8,529 bases of DNA, taken from an uncultured Nitrososphaerota archaeon. Lineage in GTDB: Bacteria > Bacillota > Clostridia > Oscillospirales > Ruminococcaceae. The first letter of the stretch is position 1; every line of letters starts with the position of its first letter. The position numbers and the translations under genes were made by a program. The DNA is taken from contig CAKXAF010000088.1 in the NCBI GenBank assembly GCA_934869045.1, positions 902 to 9,430 on the forward strand, given 5' to 3'. Shown here in pieces: positions 1 through 6,091 of the stretch. The notes below the pieces were generated by a model that saw only the letters and a list, made by a program, of their open reading frames with translations, had not been told where the DNA came from and did no database searches.

Positions 1-407
1 ACCTGAGCTGGAACCAGGTAAAGGCCCTGCAGGATTCCGGGTTGGTGGAAATCGCCAATCATTCGTATGACCTCCATGAGCTGGATGGAGAGCGACGGGG
101 AATGAAAAAAAAGCGGGGAGAGTCTGACGGGGATTATCGGAAGGCTCTGTCTGACGACTTGCTTCTGCTCCAGGAAAAGTGCCGGAATCACTTAGGAGGC
201 GAACCTTTGGCTCTGGTGTACCCCTATGGCTTTTACAGTGAGGAAAGTGAGAATCTTGCCAGAGAATTTGGTTTTTCTGTCACCTTTTCCTGTGAGGAAG
301 GGGTCAGCCTGATTTCTGATAAGGAAAGCCTTTTCGGCATCAAGCGCTATAACCGGGAGCACGGAGCCAGCCGGGAAGCGTTTTTTCAAAAAATGGGGAT
401 CGGCTGA
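1..407 (+). CDS. polysaccharide deacetylase (NodB-homology) family protein, 3' part only
   Basis: This is the C-terminal 134 residues of a longer gene whose start lies left of the window; the first complete codon is at position 3 and the stop is TGA at 405-407. The opening residues LSWNQVKALQDSGLVEIANH followed by SYDLHEL match the NodB-fold segment where a Trp-x-Gln helix leads into the strand ending in the metal-binding His of an 'xxNHSYxxH' motif. Further on, LVYPYGFYSEESENLAREFGF matches the conserved 'PyGxys' region and the following helix. Known members remove N-acetyl groups from chitin oligomers, peptidoglycan or other cell-surface glycans, usually outside the cell or at the envelope. 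The export signal and first catalytic Asp would be in the missing part, so location and substrate cannot be read here. It ends 21 nt before ksgA and may be co-transcribed with it. A TTG at 42 could be mistaken for a start, but the family match runs through it from the window edge. Confidence 0.85.
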   Translation, partial: LSWNQVKALQDSGLVEIANHSYDLHELDGERRGMKKKRGESDGDYRKALSDDLLLLQEKCRNHLGGEPLALVYPYGFYSEESENLAREFGFSVTFSCEEGVSLISDKESLFGIKRYNREHGASREAFFQKMGIG

Positions 408-413
408 TCCCAT

Positions 414-431
414 AAGGACGGTGAAAGCTTG
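414..431 (+). promoter_or_regulatory. ribosome binding site and TTG start of ksgA
   Basis: AAGGA at 414-418 lies 10 nt upstream of a TTG at 429-431. This supports TTG as the start of ksgA rather than the internal ATG at 468, because the family's N-terminal segment before the 'KSLGQNF' motif is retained only with the TTG start. Confidence 0.65.
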
Positions 432-1286
432 CAAAATCTCACCAATCTGGGCACGATCCGTGAAATTATGGACCGGTTTGGCTTTACCTTCTCCAAATCG
501 CTGGGACAGAATTTTATCGTGAACCCCTCTGTCTGCCCCCGCATCGCGGAACTGGGCGGTGCGGGGCCGGAAACCGGCGTGCTGGAAATCGGCGCGGGTT
601 TCGGGGTTCTGACCAACGAGTTGGCATCCCGGGCGAAAAAGGTAGCGGTGGTGGAATTGGACAGCCGCCTGCTGCCTGTTCTGGAATACACCCTGGCGGA
701 GCATCAGAATGTGGTTGTCCGCAACCAAGATATTTTGAAGACCGACCTTCCGGCCCTCCTGGAAGAGGAATTTCCCGGGATGGAGGTGGTGATTTGTGCC
801 AATCTGCCCTATTACATCACCTCTCCGATTCTGATGACGCTGCTGGAAAGCCGGCTGCCCGTCAAGGCAATCACGGTGATGGTGCAGAAGGAGGCCGGGG
901 AAAGGCTCTGTGCGCCTATGCCGTCCCGGGCCTGCGGGGCCGTTACGGCCGCCGTGCGATATTACAGCGAGCCGAGAGTGCTGTTTCCCGTGAGCCGGGG
1001 AAGTTTTTACCCCGCGCCCAACGTAGACTCTATGGTGGTGCGGTTGGACGTCAGGGACAGGCTTTCCCTGGAGGGAGAGGAGGAGCGGCGGCTCTTCCGC
1101 GTGGTCCGAGCGGCTTTCGGACAGCGCAGAAAGACCCTGTCAAACACCCTGGCCTCCGGCTTGGGGCTTCCCAAAGAGGCGGTGGCCGCGGCGATTGCGT
1201 CCGCTGGCCTTAAGCCTTCCGCCCGGCCGGAGGAGCTTTCCCTGGAGCAGTTTGTCACCTTATCCCGCCAGTTTCCCGGATTCTGA
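429..1286 (+). CDS. rsmA (ksgA): 16S rRNA (adenine1518-N6/adenine1519-N6)-dimethyltransferase
   Basis: This cytosolic SAM-dependent enzyme dimethylates two adjacent adenines in the 3'-terminal helix of 16S rRNA during late assembly of the small ribosomal subunit. The 285-residue product has the usual family length. Visible signatures are the N-terminal KSLGQNF (residues 23-29), SAM motif I VLEIGAGFGVLT (51-62), the acidic ribose-binding residue in VVELD (74-78), the D in NQDIL (99-103), and the catalytic NLPYY (125-129). The C-terminal helical domain includes the family segment FYPAPNVDSMVVRL and the 'AFGQRRKTLSNTL' helix. The gene starts with TTG behind an AAGGA site. It follows the deacetylase gene by 21 nt and precedes the GNAT gene by 23 nt, so the three may be one transcript. 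Nothing is missing or broken. Loss of this enzyme is known to give kasugamycin resistance in other bacteria. Confidence 0.97.
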   Translation: MQNLTNLGTIREIMDRFGFTFSKSLGQNFIVNPSVCPRIAELGGAGPETGVLEIGAGFGVLTNELASRAKKVAVVELDSRLLPVLEYTLAEHQNVVVRNQDILKTDLPALLEEEFPGMEVVICANLPYYITSPILMTLLESRLPVKAITVMVQKEAGERLCAPMPSRACGAVTAAVRYYSEPRVLFPVSRGSFYPAPNVDSMVVRLDVRDRLSLEGEEERRLFRVVRAAFGQRRKTLSNTLASGLGLPKEAVAAAIASAGLKPSARPEELSLEQFVTLSRQFPGF

Positions 1287-1309
1287 CTCTGTATCAGAAA
1301 GGACAAAAT

Positions 1310-2431
1310 ATGGACGATAAAATTCGCAGAGCTACTCCCGCAGATTATCAAAACCTGATTGATTTTGCAACGATGGTGTTTTATGTTGACTTCCCTTACC
1401 GTTTGCCAAAGCTGTATGAAGGCCATCCGGAAACGGCTCCCTGTCATCTGCTCATTACGGAAGAGGAACGGATTAAGGCTATGGCCGGCAGCTTTCCGCT
1501 GGAGATGCGGGTAGGGGATACCTGCCTGAATGTCCGGGGGATCGGGACGGTCTCTGTCCACCCCTACTGCAGGGGAAAAGGCTACATGAAGCTTTTGCTG
1601 AAGCAGCTCATGGAGGAGGCCCGTGCAGAGGGGGCCGACCTGGTCTGTCTGGGTGGACAGCGGCAGAGGTACGAATATTTCGGATTTGGCCAGGCCGCCG
1701 CACAGCTTTCCTATAGCGTCAATCCCACCAACCGCCGTCACTGCAGAGCGGTTTCCACCCAGGAGATCCAGCTGCTGCCCCTGGATGAAAACGGGGAATA
1801 TCTGAGCTTGTGTCAGAAGCTCCACGACAGCCAGACCGTGGCTGCCATCCGGGAGATTTCCCGCTTTGGCGAAATCCTGCACACCTGGGACAGCAGCGGA
1901 TGGGTCATTCTAGAAAATGGGGAATTCCTCGGCTATGCCAGCATCAGCGATCAAGGTGCGTCTGTGCAGGAGCTGGTTCTCATGGACTACCGTCCGGCAC
2001 TGAAGGTGATTTTCCGGATCGTGGAACACTGCGGCCGGGATGTAGAGTTTCTGCCCACTTGGGAGCAGACCGAGCTGATCCGGGCGCTCAATTGCGTGGC
2101 AGAACAGTCCGTCATCCGCAACGGGGAGATGATCAATGTGCTGAACTATCCCCGGGTGATTGAGGCGTATCTGGGTCTGAAGGCCCGCCGGTGCGGTATC
2201 CTGGATGGCCGGTATGTGATCGAGATCAAAGAGGCCGGGCGCTTTGCCATTTCGGCGGAGAACGGAACCGTACAGGTCTCGGAGACCAGCGAAGCACCGG
2301 ATGTATCCCTTCCCCATCTCCAGATGATGGCCCATCTGTTTGCGCCGTCTTCCGCGCCGCTGTACGGTACGGAGTTGGAACGGAATTGGTTCCCGATTCC
2401 GCTGATTCTTCCTTCTGCGGATATGGTTTAA
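1310..2431 (+). CDS. GNAT-family N-acetyltransferase, Eis-like, with C-terminal SCP2-type domain
   Basis: A 373-residue protein starting at ATG 1310 behind AAAGGA (1298-1303). Residues 1-130 carry a GNAT fold: IRRATPADYQNLIDF at the N-terminus, then the strand GIGTVSVHP (78-85) followed by the acetyl-CoA pyrophosphate loop CRGKGYMKLL (87-96; R-G-K-G-Y is the Q/R-x-x-G-x-G/A motif). LGGQRQRYEYFGFG (114-127) matches the segment in which these enzymes hold the acceptor pocket. A middle region of about residues 140-270 is GNAT-like in the two-GNAT Eis layout. The last ~95 residues (RRCGILDGRYVIEIKEAGRFAI onward, ending LPHLQMMAHLF) resemble a sterol-carrier-protein-2-like domain. Eis-type members acetylate amines, including aminoglycosides in mycobacteria, but most clostridial homologues have no known substrate and resistance should not be assumed. 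It lies 23 nt after ksgA on the same strand. A cytosolic location is expected, since no signal peptide or membrane segment is visible. Confidence 0.8.
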   Translation: MDDKIRRATPADYQNLIDFATMVFYVDFPYRLPKLYEGHPETAPCHLLITEEERIKAMAGSFPLEMRVGDTCLNVRGIGTVSVHPYCRGKGYMKLLLKQLMEEARAEGADLVCLGGQRQRYEYFGFGQAAAQLSYSVNPTNRRHCRAVSTQEIQLLPLDENGEYLSLCQKLHDSQTVAAIREISRFGEILHTWDSSGWVILENGEFLGYASISDQGASVQELVLMDYRPALKVIFRIVEHCGRDVEFLPTWEQTELIRALNCVAEQSVIRNGEMINVLNYPRVIEAYLGLKARRCGILDGRYVIEIKEAGRFAISAENGTVQVSETSEAPDVSLPHLQMMAHLFAPSSAPLYGTELERNWFPIPLILPSADMV

Positions 2432-2481
2432 AGGGCAAATTAAAATTTTGCGAATTTTTGAAACTTTTTCGGGAAAATCTA

Positions 2482-2510
2482 TTGACATGTGGTCTGGTTT
2501 ATGATAAAAT
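2482..2510 (+). promoter_or_regulatory. sigma-70/SigA promoter of the tRNA operon
   Basis: TTGACA at 2482-2487, exactly 17 bp, then TAAAAT at 2505-2510. The predicted start near 2517 gives a leader of about 32 nt before the first tRNA. The -35 is a perfect consensus and the -10 differs at one base, as expected for stable RNA genes. It sits in an A/T-rich gap directly after the GNAT gene. Confidence 0.85.
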
Positions 2511-2548
2511 AACTTCTGTTCCCGTCGAGTCGAGGCGGGACAGGTTAT

Positions 2549-2625
2549 GGCGGCATAGCTCAGTTGGCTAGAGCATTCGGTTCATACCCGAAGTGTCGAT
2601 GGTTCAAGTCCATTTGCCGCTACCA
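2549..2625 (+). tRNA. tRNA-Met (anticodon CAT), probably elongator
   Basis: All four arms fold. The acceptor stem GGCGGCA pairs with TGCCGCT (first pair G-U). The D arm is GCTC...GAGC, the anticodon stem TTCGG/CCGAA with loop TTCATAC (CAT at the anticodon), and the T stem GATGG/CCATT with loop TTCAAGT. A 3' CCA is encoded at 2623-2625. The anticodon stem lacks the three consecutive G-C pairs (GGG/CCC), and the first pair is not the C-A mismatch of initiators, so elongator Met is favoured. A lysidine-modified Ile-2 tRNA also reads CAT in DNA and is the main alternative; identity elements were not tested. Confidence 0.93.
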
Positions 2626-2627
2626 AC

Positions 2628-2702
2628 GGCCCGTTGGTCAAGAGGTTAAGACACCGCCCTTTCACGGCGGTATCGCGAGTTCGATTCTCGCACGGGTCAC
2701 CA
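2628..2702 (+). tRNA. tRNA-Glu (anticodon TTC)
   Basis: A complete cloverleaf: acceptor GGCCCGT/ACGGGTC with one G-T pair, D arm GTC...GAC, anticodon stem CCGCC/GGCGG with loop CTTTCAC (TTC), and T stem GCGAG/CTCGC with loop TTCGATT, followed by discriminator A and an encoded CCA. It starts 2 nt after tRNA-Met, so both are processed from one precursor driven by the promoter at 2482. Confidence 0.95.
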
Positions 2703-2705
2703 GTT

Positions 2706-2740
2706 CAGCCTTGGATGCAATCGTGTCCGAGGCTGTTTTT
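2706..2740 (+). terminator. intrinsic terminator of the tRNA operon
   Basis: A 10-bp stem CAGCCTTGGA (2706-2715) with TCCGAGGCTG (2726-2735), containing one T-G pair, around a 10-nt loop and followed by TTTTT. It begins 3 nt after the tRNA-Glu CCA end, as expected for the end of the operon. Confidence 0.9.
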
Positions 2741-2759
2741 ATTGTTTTTATGCGGAAAG

Positions 2760-2808
2760 CCCCTGCCGTGTTTCGGAATCAACCGGAAACGCGGCAGGGG
2801 ATCTTTTT
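2760..2808 (+). terminator. second strong hairpin terminator, rightward
   Basis: The arms CCCCTGCCGTGTTTC (2760-2774) and GAAACGCGGCAGGGG (2786-2800) form a 15-bp stem with one T-G pair. ATC and a run of six T follow. The T run is on the + strand, and the left flank has only a short A run, so it mainly stops rightward transcription. It lies 20 nt after the first terminator and protects the convergent leftward operon whose stop is at 2900. Confidence 0.85.
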
Positions 2809-2845
2809 TGATAACAACCATCACGATGTCGGTGAAAGGCCATTG

Positions 2846-2881
2846 AAAAAGGCGACTCTCTGCCGCCGGCTAAGCCGGCGG
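2846..2881 (-). terminator. probable terminator of the glycyl radical enzyme operon
   Basis: Reading leftward, the hairpin CCGCCGGC-TTA-GCCGGCGG (2863-2881; nine complementary bases on each side, so three must stay unpaired) begins 18 nt after the stop codon. A T run (AAAAA on the + strand at 2846-2850) follows after a 12-nt gap. A second, mutually exclusive small stem, GGCGG with TCGCC (loop CAGAGAG), lies directly against that T run. The first stem is strong but distant from the T run and the second is close but weak, so the exact terminator form is uncertain. Confidence 0.55.
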
Positions 2882-2899
2882 ATCTTTATTTGCAGGCGA

Positions 2900-4957
2900 T
2901 TACAGCGTCAGCTCCATCCGGCGGATGATGTGATCCTGGTATTCCCGGTCCAGCTCGACAAAATAGCCGCTCCAACCCCAGACCCGAACGATGAGATTCC
3001 GGTACTGCTCCGGGTGGTTCTGGGCGTCCAGGAGGCGGTCCCGGTTTACGGCGTTGATCTGGATCTGGTGTCCGCCCAGGAGGATGTAGGAGCGGATCAG
3101 AGACGCCACCTTGGAAATACTGTCCGGCGTGCGGAAGAGGGTGTCGTGAAGCTCGATGGTCAGGGGGCCGCCGTTGACCGTGCGGGTCAGGTCCGGTTTG
3201 CTGAAGGATTTTACCACCGATACTGGTCCCGCACATCGACAGAAGAGGCTGGGGGAAAAATTGGCGGGGATGGGTTCCCCGGCCCGGCGGCCGTCGGGAG
3301 TGGCTCCCAGGTTTTTTGCGTGCCAGAGGTAGTACATGGCAGATCCGGTCCCGGCCCGGAAGCAGCCACCCCGGTCGTTGCGGAGCCCTTCTAGGGCGGA
3401 AGAGAAGGCGGCTAAGAGCTCGCAGGCAATCTGATCCACCCGGTTATCGTCGTTGCCCATTTTCGGGGCGTCGAAGCGCAGCTTATGGAACAAGGCCGGC
3501 TGGCCTTCAAAATCCTCCTCCATGGCCTTCAGGAGCGCCTCTTTGGAAACGGAGCCATCTCCATATACATAAGCCTGCACAGCGGCCAGGGAGTCCGCGG
3601 CAGTGGCCAGACCGGTGCCGTGGATGCCGTAGTTGTTATAAATGCAGCCCTCCGAAAGATCCCGGCCATTTTCCAGGCAGCCCTCCATCATCAGGGAGAG
3701 GAAGGGTGCGGGATAGAGATACACGGTCCCGATTCCGGCGCAGATCCGGCTGGCCTCCCGGCGGATCTCCTGGCAGACATGGGCAAACAGCGACGGATAG
3801 TCCGGGGAATCCATCAAATGATCCGCAATGGCAGTGCGGGCGGCTCCGGCAAAAGAAAGGGCGTCGATGTTGACGATCTCCATCCCCCGCTTTGGAATGA
3901 TGAACTCCCAGCAGGCGGCGATGGCGTAATCGCGGGCGTCTTCCAGGGAATAGCCCAGGGCGGTGAGGCCGGGAATGACCACATCATCGTTGGAATACTG
4001 GGGAAAGCCCAGGCCCTGGCGGGTCAGCTGGGTGCCTAATTCATAGACGGACTGAGGGGTTTCCCGGCTGACCCGGAGATTGATTTTTGGGTCGATGAGC
4101 TTCAGCTCCAGGCTGGCCCGGAGGGACCATTTGCTGAGCCGGTTGAAAAGAGGCGTACCGTCCGCAAGGCAGCCGCCCAGGACGATGCTCTGGCCGTTGT
4201 CCCCCTGCTGCATGCCGGGATAGAGGTCGCTGTCCAGGTTGAAGGTGAGAAAAAATTCCTCCAGCAGTTCAAAAGCATCCGTTTCCGTGAGAATGCCCAC
4301 TTTCAAATCCTGCTCCAGATAGGGGGCAAGGTAGCAGTCGATACGGCCCAGGGTGTTGTGGTAATTTCCGGCCAGCCACATGGTGAAATGGAGGATCCGC
4401 ATCAGCTGCAGCGCTTCCTGGAAATGGACGGGCGCGCGCTCCAGAAGGGCGCTGAGGGTTTCAGCGGCGGGATTTCCCTGACGGAGGGCTTTGTCGCGGT
4501 ACCGGCGGACCAGGCGGTTCAGGGCGTGAAGGACGGCCAGCTCTCCGTCGTAAAAAGCGGACTTTTCCGGCAGGCGGCTGCGGCAGTCCTCCACCCTGTG
4601 CACCATTCCGGGCAGGCCCAGAGCCAGGAAGGTTTCATAATCGACGCAGATATTGGAGATTTCCCCCCGTTCGTGGAGGTGATACTTTTGGCGGAGGGCG
4701 CCGGTTTCTTCCGCCGTGAACAGCTCCGGAACAGAGGGGAGGGTCCGGAGGAAAAGGATCCGCTGATTGGGAAAGAAAAGGGGAGTTTCCTCATCCAGAA
4801 GCAGCTGCAGCCGGAGGACTGCCCGGTCAAAGGGGGAAAGCTCCTTCCGCTGGAAACGGGCGGAAAATTCAGCAGCGTCGAAGGAAGCGCGGCGAAAGGC
4901 GCGGTGCTTTTTTTCAGTGATAAAAAACTGGCGGAGGGAGGAAATTCGTTCGGTCAT
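2900..4957 (-). CDS. glycyl radical enzyme (PFL/dehydratase superfamily), substrate unassigned
   Basis: A 685-residue enzyme using a protein-based glycyl radical, made by the activase upstream, to start radical chemistry via a cysteine thiyl radical. The start is ATG at 4957-4955: AAGGAG (complement of 4967-4972) sits 9 nt upstream, and an in-frame start 49 codons earlier would lie inside the activase gene. Family landmarks: NTLGRIDCYLAPYL (201-214); GLGFPQYSNDDVVIPGLTALGY (315-336); the active-site cysteine C349 in AACWEF, with Glu 351 two residues on as in the C-x-E motif of dehydratase/lyase-type members rather than the Cys-Cys of pyruvate formate-lyase; LSEGCIYNNYGIHGTG (434-449); GATPDGRRAGEP (551-562). 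The C-terminal radical site is RVWGWSGYFVEL, with G661 the radical glycine; the usual form is RVxGYSA, so Trp 660 and Trp 662 are variant. It is shorter than most relatives (about 760-850), mainly at the N-terminus. Cytosolic, strictly anaerobic. No neighbouring dehydrogenase, transporter or microcompartment gene reveals the substrate. Confidence 0.93.
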   Translation of the reverse strand: MTERISSLRQFFITEKKHRAFRRASFDAAEFSARFQRKELSPFDRAVLRLQLLLDEETPLFFPNQRILFLRTLPSVPELFTAEETGALRQKYHLHERGEISNICVDYETFLALGLPGMVHRVEDCRSRLPEKSAFYDGELAVLHALNRLVRRYRDKALRQGNPAAETLSALLERAPVHFQEALQLMRILHFTMWLAGNYHNTLGRIDCYLAPYLEQDLKVGILTETDAFELLEEFFLTFNLDSDLYPGMQQGDNGQSIVLGGCLADGTPLFNRLSKWSLRASLELKLIDPKINLRVSRETPQSVYELGTQLTRQGLGFPQYSNDDVVIPGLTALGYSLEDARDYAIAACWEFIIPKRGMEIVNIDALSFAGAARTAIADHLMDSPDYPSLFAHVCQEIRREASRICAGIGTVYLYPAPFLSLMMEGCLENGRDLSEGCIYNNYGIHGTGLATAADSLAAVQAYVYGDGSVSKEALLKAMEEDFEGQPALFHKLRFDAPKMGNDDNRVDQIACELLAAFSSALEGLRNDRGGCFRAGTGSAMYYLWHAKNLGATPDGRRAGEPIPANFSPSLFCRCAGPVSVVKSFSKPDLTRTVNGGPLTIELHDTLFRTPDSISKVASLIRSYILLGGHQIQINAVNRDRLLDAQNHPEQYRNLIVRVWGWSGYFVELDREYQDHIIRRMELTL

Positions 4958-5802
4958 AATACTTGGCTCCTTATTCCGTAAGATTCGAACAGGCCGGGAT
5001 GTGTCCGGACGGGCTGTTCCACGGGAAAATCGGGGCGGTAGTCCATGTGCAGCATGGCATATTTCGCCCCGGCGGTCAGATGGTAGGGAAGCAGCTCCAC
5101 GCACTCCATAGAAGGGCAGCCGGCCAGGAGACGGGCGGAGGCTTCCAGGTTTTCCCGGGTATCGCTGACCCCGGGAATCAGGGGAATGCGGATGCGGAAG
5201 GGAACGCCGCTCTGCTGGAGCAGGCGCAGATTTCCGAGGATCTGCTCATTGGAAACGCCGGTATAGCGCCGATGGGCCTCTGCGCTGGCCAGTTTCAGAT
5301 CCATCAGGACGAAATCCAGACGGTCAACAGCTTGCTTAAAAAGCTCTGATGCGCAATAGCCGCTGGTTTCAATGGCGGTATGAACATCCGGGAGGGCCTC
5401 CAGCACCTCCAAAAGGAACGCCCCTTGGAAGAGAGGCTCTCCGCCGGAAAAGGTTACGCCGCCGTCCAGAGCGGCGTAATAGGCGCTTTGCCGCCGGATC
5501 CGGTTTACCAGCTCTGCTGACGTCAGAATTTCCCCACAGATTTTCCGGGCGCCCTGGGGACAGACACGGACACAGTCCCCGCACAGGATGCAGCTGTCGG
5601 GATGACGGCAGACGGCGGCGCAGTTCCCGCAGTGGGTGCAGGAACCGGCGCTGATCATCAGCTGGGGCGCGGAAGCCAGTCCTTCCGGATTGTGGCACCA
5701 CTGACATCGGAGGGGGCAGCCCTTGAAAAAAACCGTTTGTCGGACCCCTGGGCCATCCTGTACGGTAAATTCGCGCAGTTCAAAAATTGTGCCGGAAAGC
5801 AT
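4954..5802 (-). CDS. glycyl radical enzyme activating protein (radical SAM activase)
   Basis: A 282-residue radical SAM enzyme that cleaves S-adenosylmethionine to a 5'-deoxyadenosyl radical and abstracts hydrogen from the glycine of its partner. The SAM-cluster motif C-x3-C-x2-C is C29, C33 and C36 in KGCPLRCQWCHNPEG. Directly after it is a two-cluster ferredoxin-like insert: C55/C58/C61/C65 and C71/C74/C77/C81, spaced for two auxiliary [4Fe-4S] clusters. That insert is typical of activases for dehydratase/lyase-type glycyl radical enzymes and absent from the short pyruvate formate-lyase activase. SGGEP (119-123) contacts SAM; IETSGY (144-149), MDLK (167-170) and RIRIPLIPGVSD are further family segments. 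The ATG at 5802-5800 follows AAGGAGGG (complement of 5807-5814). The stop TGA overlaps the partner's ATG as ATGA (4957-4954), so translation is probably coupled. The only odd feature is that the activase comes first in the operon. Confidence 0.95.
   Translation of the reverse strand: MLSGTIFELREFTVQDGPGVRQTVFFKGCPLRCQWCHNPEGLASAPQLMISAGSCTHCGNCAAVCRHPDSCILCGDCVRVCPQGARKICGEILTSAELVNRIRRQSAYYAALDGGVTFSGGEPLFQGAFLLEVLEALPDVHTAIETSGYCASELFKQAVDRLDFVLMDLKLASAEAHRRYTGVSNEQILGNLRLLQQSGVPFRIRIPLIPGVSDTRENLEASARLLAGCPSMECVELLPYHLTAGAKYAMLHMDYRPDFPVEQPVRTHPGLFESYGIRSQVL
4967..4972 (-). promoter_or_regulatory. ribosome binding site deciding the glycyl radical enzyme start
   Basis: Read on the - strand this is AAGGAG, 9 nt before the ATG at 4957-4955, inside the end of the activase gene. 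It selects this ATG over the far longer open frame reaching to 5104. Confidence 0.75.
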
Positions 5803-5816
5803 AAGTCCCTCCTTAT

Positions 5817-5830
5817 CATTAACGTTAATG
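5817..5830. promoter_or_regulatory. 14-bp perfect palindrome, candidate operator of the glycyl radical enzyme operon
   Basis: CATTAACGTTAATG is identical to its own reverse complement. It sits between the predicted transcription start (about 5836) and the ribosome binding site (5807-5814) of the activase gene, where a bound repressor would block the operon. A perfect 14-mer palindrome could occur by chance about once in 16 kb of random sequence, so the position is the main argument. The regulator is not in the window. Confidence 0.45.
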
Positions 5831-5842
5831 TTTCTTGTATTC

Positions 5843-5871
5843 AGCGTACATCATCCCCGTTAAAAAGTCAA
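5843..5871 (-). promoter_or_regulatory. candidate promoter of the activase-glycyl radical enzyme operon
   Basis: On the - strand TTGACT (complement of 5866-5871), then 17 bp, then TACGCT (complement of 5843-5848). The -35 is a 5/6 match but the -10 only about 3/6, which suits a regulated promoter. The predicted start would be near 5836, about 34 nt before the activase ATG. Confidence 0.5.
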
Positions 5872-6007
5872 GGGGTTGTTTGGAAAAGTTTTAAAAGCGA
5901 TGGATTTTCCGGGGAGCAAAAAGAAAGAACGCCTGAGGTGTGCTCCAATAAGACAGTATGAGACATTACTGACATAGGGTAGCTGCCGTACAGGAGTGCG
6001 ACAAGAA
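5872..6007. other. non-coding junction between chromosomal operon and accessory region
   Basis: No convincing gene, promoter or RNA is visible in this stretch between the leftward operon's promoter and the long hairpin. It is where the G+C-rich chromosomal style ends and the accessory style begins, so an element boundary probably lies here or within the next ~80 bp. No target-site duplication could be assigned, because the other end of the element is outside the window. Confidence 0.4.
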
Positions 6008-6050
6008 AAAAAGGCGATACTTGGTTTTCAAAACCAGGTATCGCCTTTTT
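6008..6050. terminator. long near-perfect inverted repeat, bidirectional terminator shape
   Basis: Two 21-nt arms (6008-6028 and 6030-6050) are complementary except for one T-G pair. The core is GGCGATAC...GTATCGCC, with TTGGTTTT/AAAACCAG near the tip. The arms end in A7 on the left and T5 on the right, so a T run follows the stem in both directions. It can stop leftward and rightward transcription, and separates the glycyl radical enzyme promoter from the TnpV gene. No convincing promoter lies between it and the TnpV ribosome binding site, so an attenuator or element-end role is also possible. Confidence 0.75.
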
Positions 6051-6091
6051 CTATCCAAATCGAATGTTTGATACTATTATTGGAGGTACAT

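Noticed and set aside
192..728. 178-codon - strand open frame
   Set aside because: It is antisense to the deacetylase and ksgA coding regions and is a by-product of G+C-rich codon use.
2520..2540. Short stem TCCCG/CGGGA in the tRNA leader
   Set aside because: It is only 5 bp with a 10-nt loop; such pairing is expected by chance and no regulatory role is indicated.
2549..2702. tRNA genes as the integration site of the accessory region
   Set aside because: They lie more than 3 kb from the composition change, with an intact chromosomal operon between, and no copy of a tRNA 3' end was seen near 5.9-6.1 kb.
2564..3394. 276-codon + strand open frame
   Set aside because: It runs through both tRNAs and two terminators and then antisense to the glycyl radical enzyme gene; the product resembles nothing.
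4958..5104. Longer N-terminus for the glycyl radical enzyme (49 extra codons)
   Set aside because: It lies wholly inside the activase gene in another frame, lacks family similarity, and the ATG at 4957 has a proper ribosome binding site and the ATGA coupling.
6067..6077. TGATACTAT as an extended -10 promoter for TnpV
   Set aside because: Transcription would begin at about 6084, inside the ribosome binding site, and no -35 box is positioned upstream outside the hairpin.
5996..6091. GTG start extending the TnpV frame upstream
   Set aside because: It would translate through the terminator hairpin, has no spaced ribosome binding site, and the added residues do not resemble TnpV; GGAGG before 6092 explains the true start.
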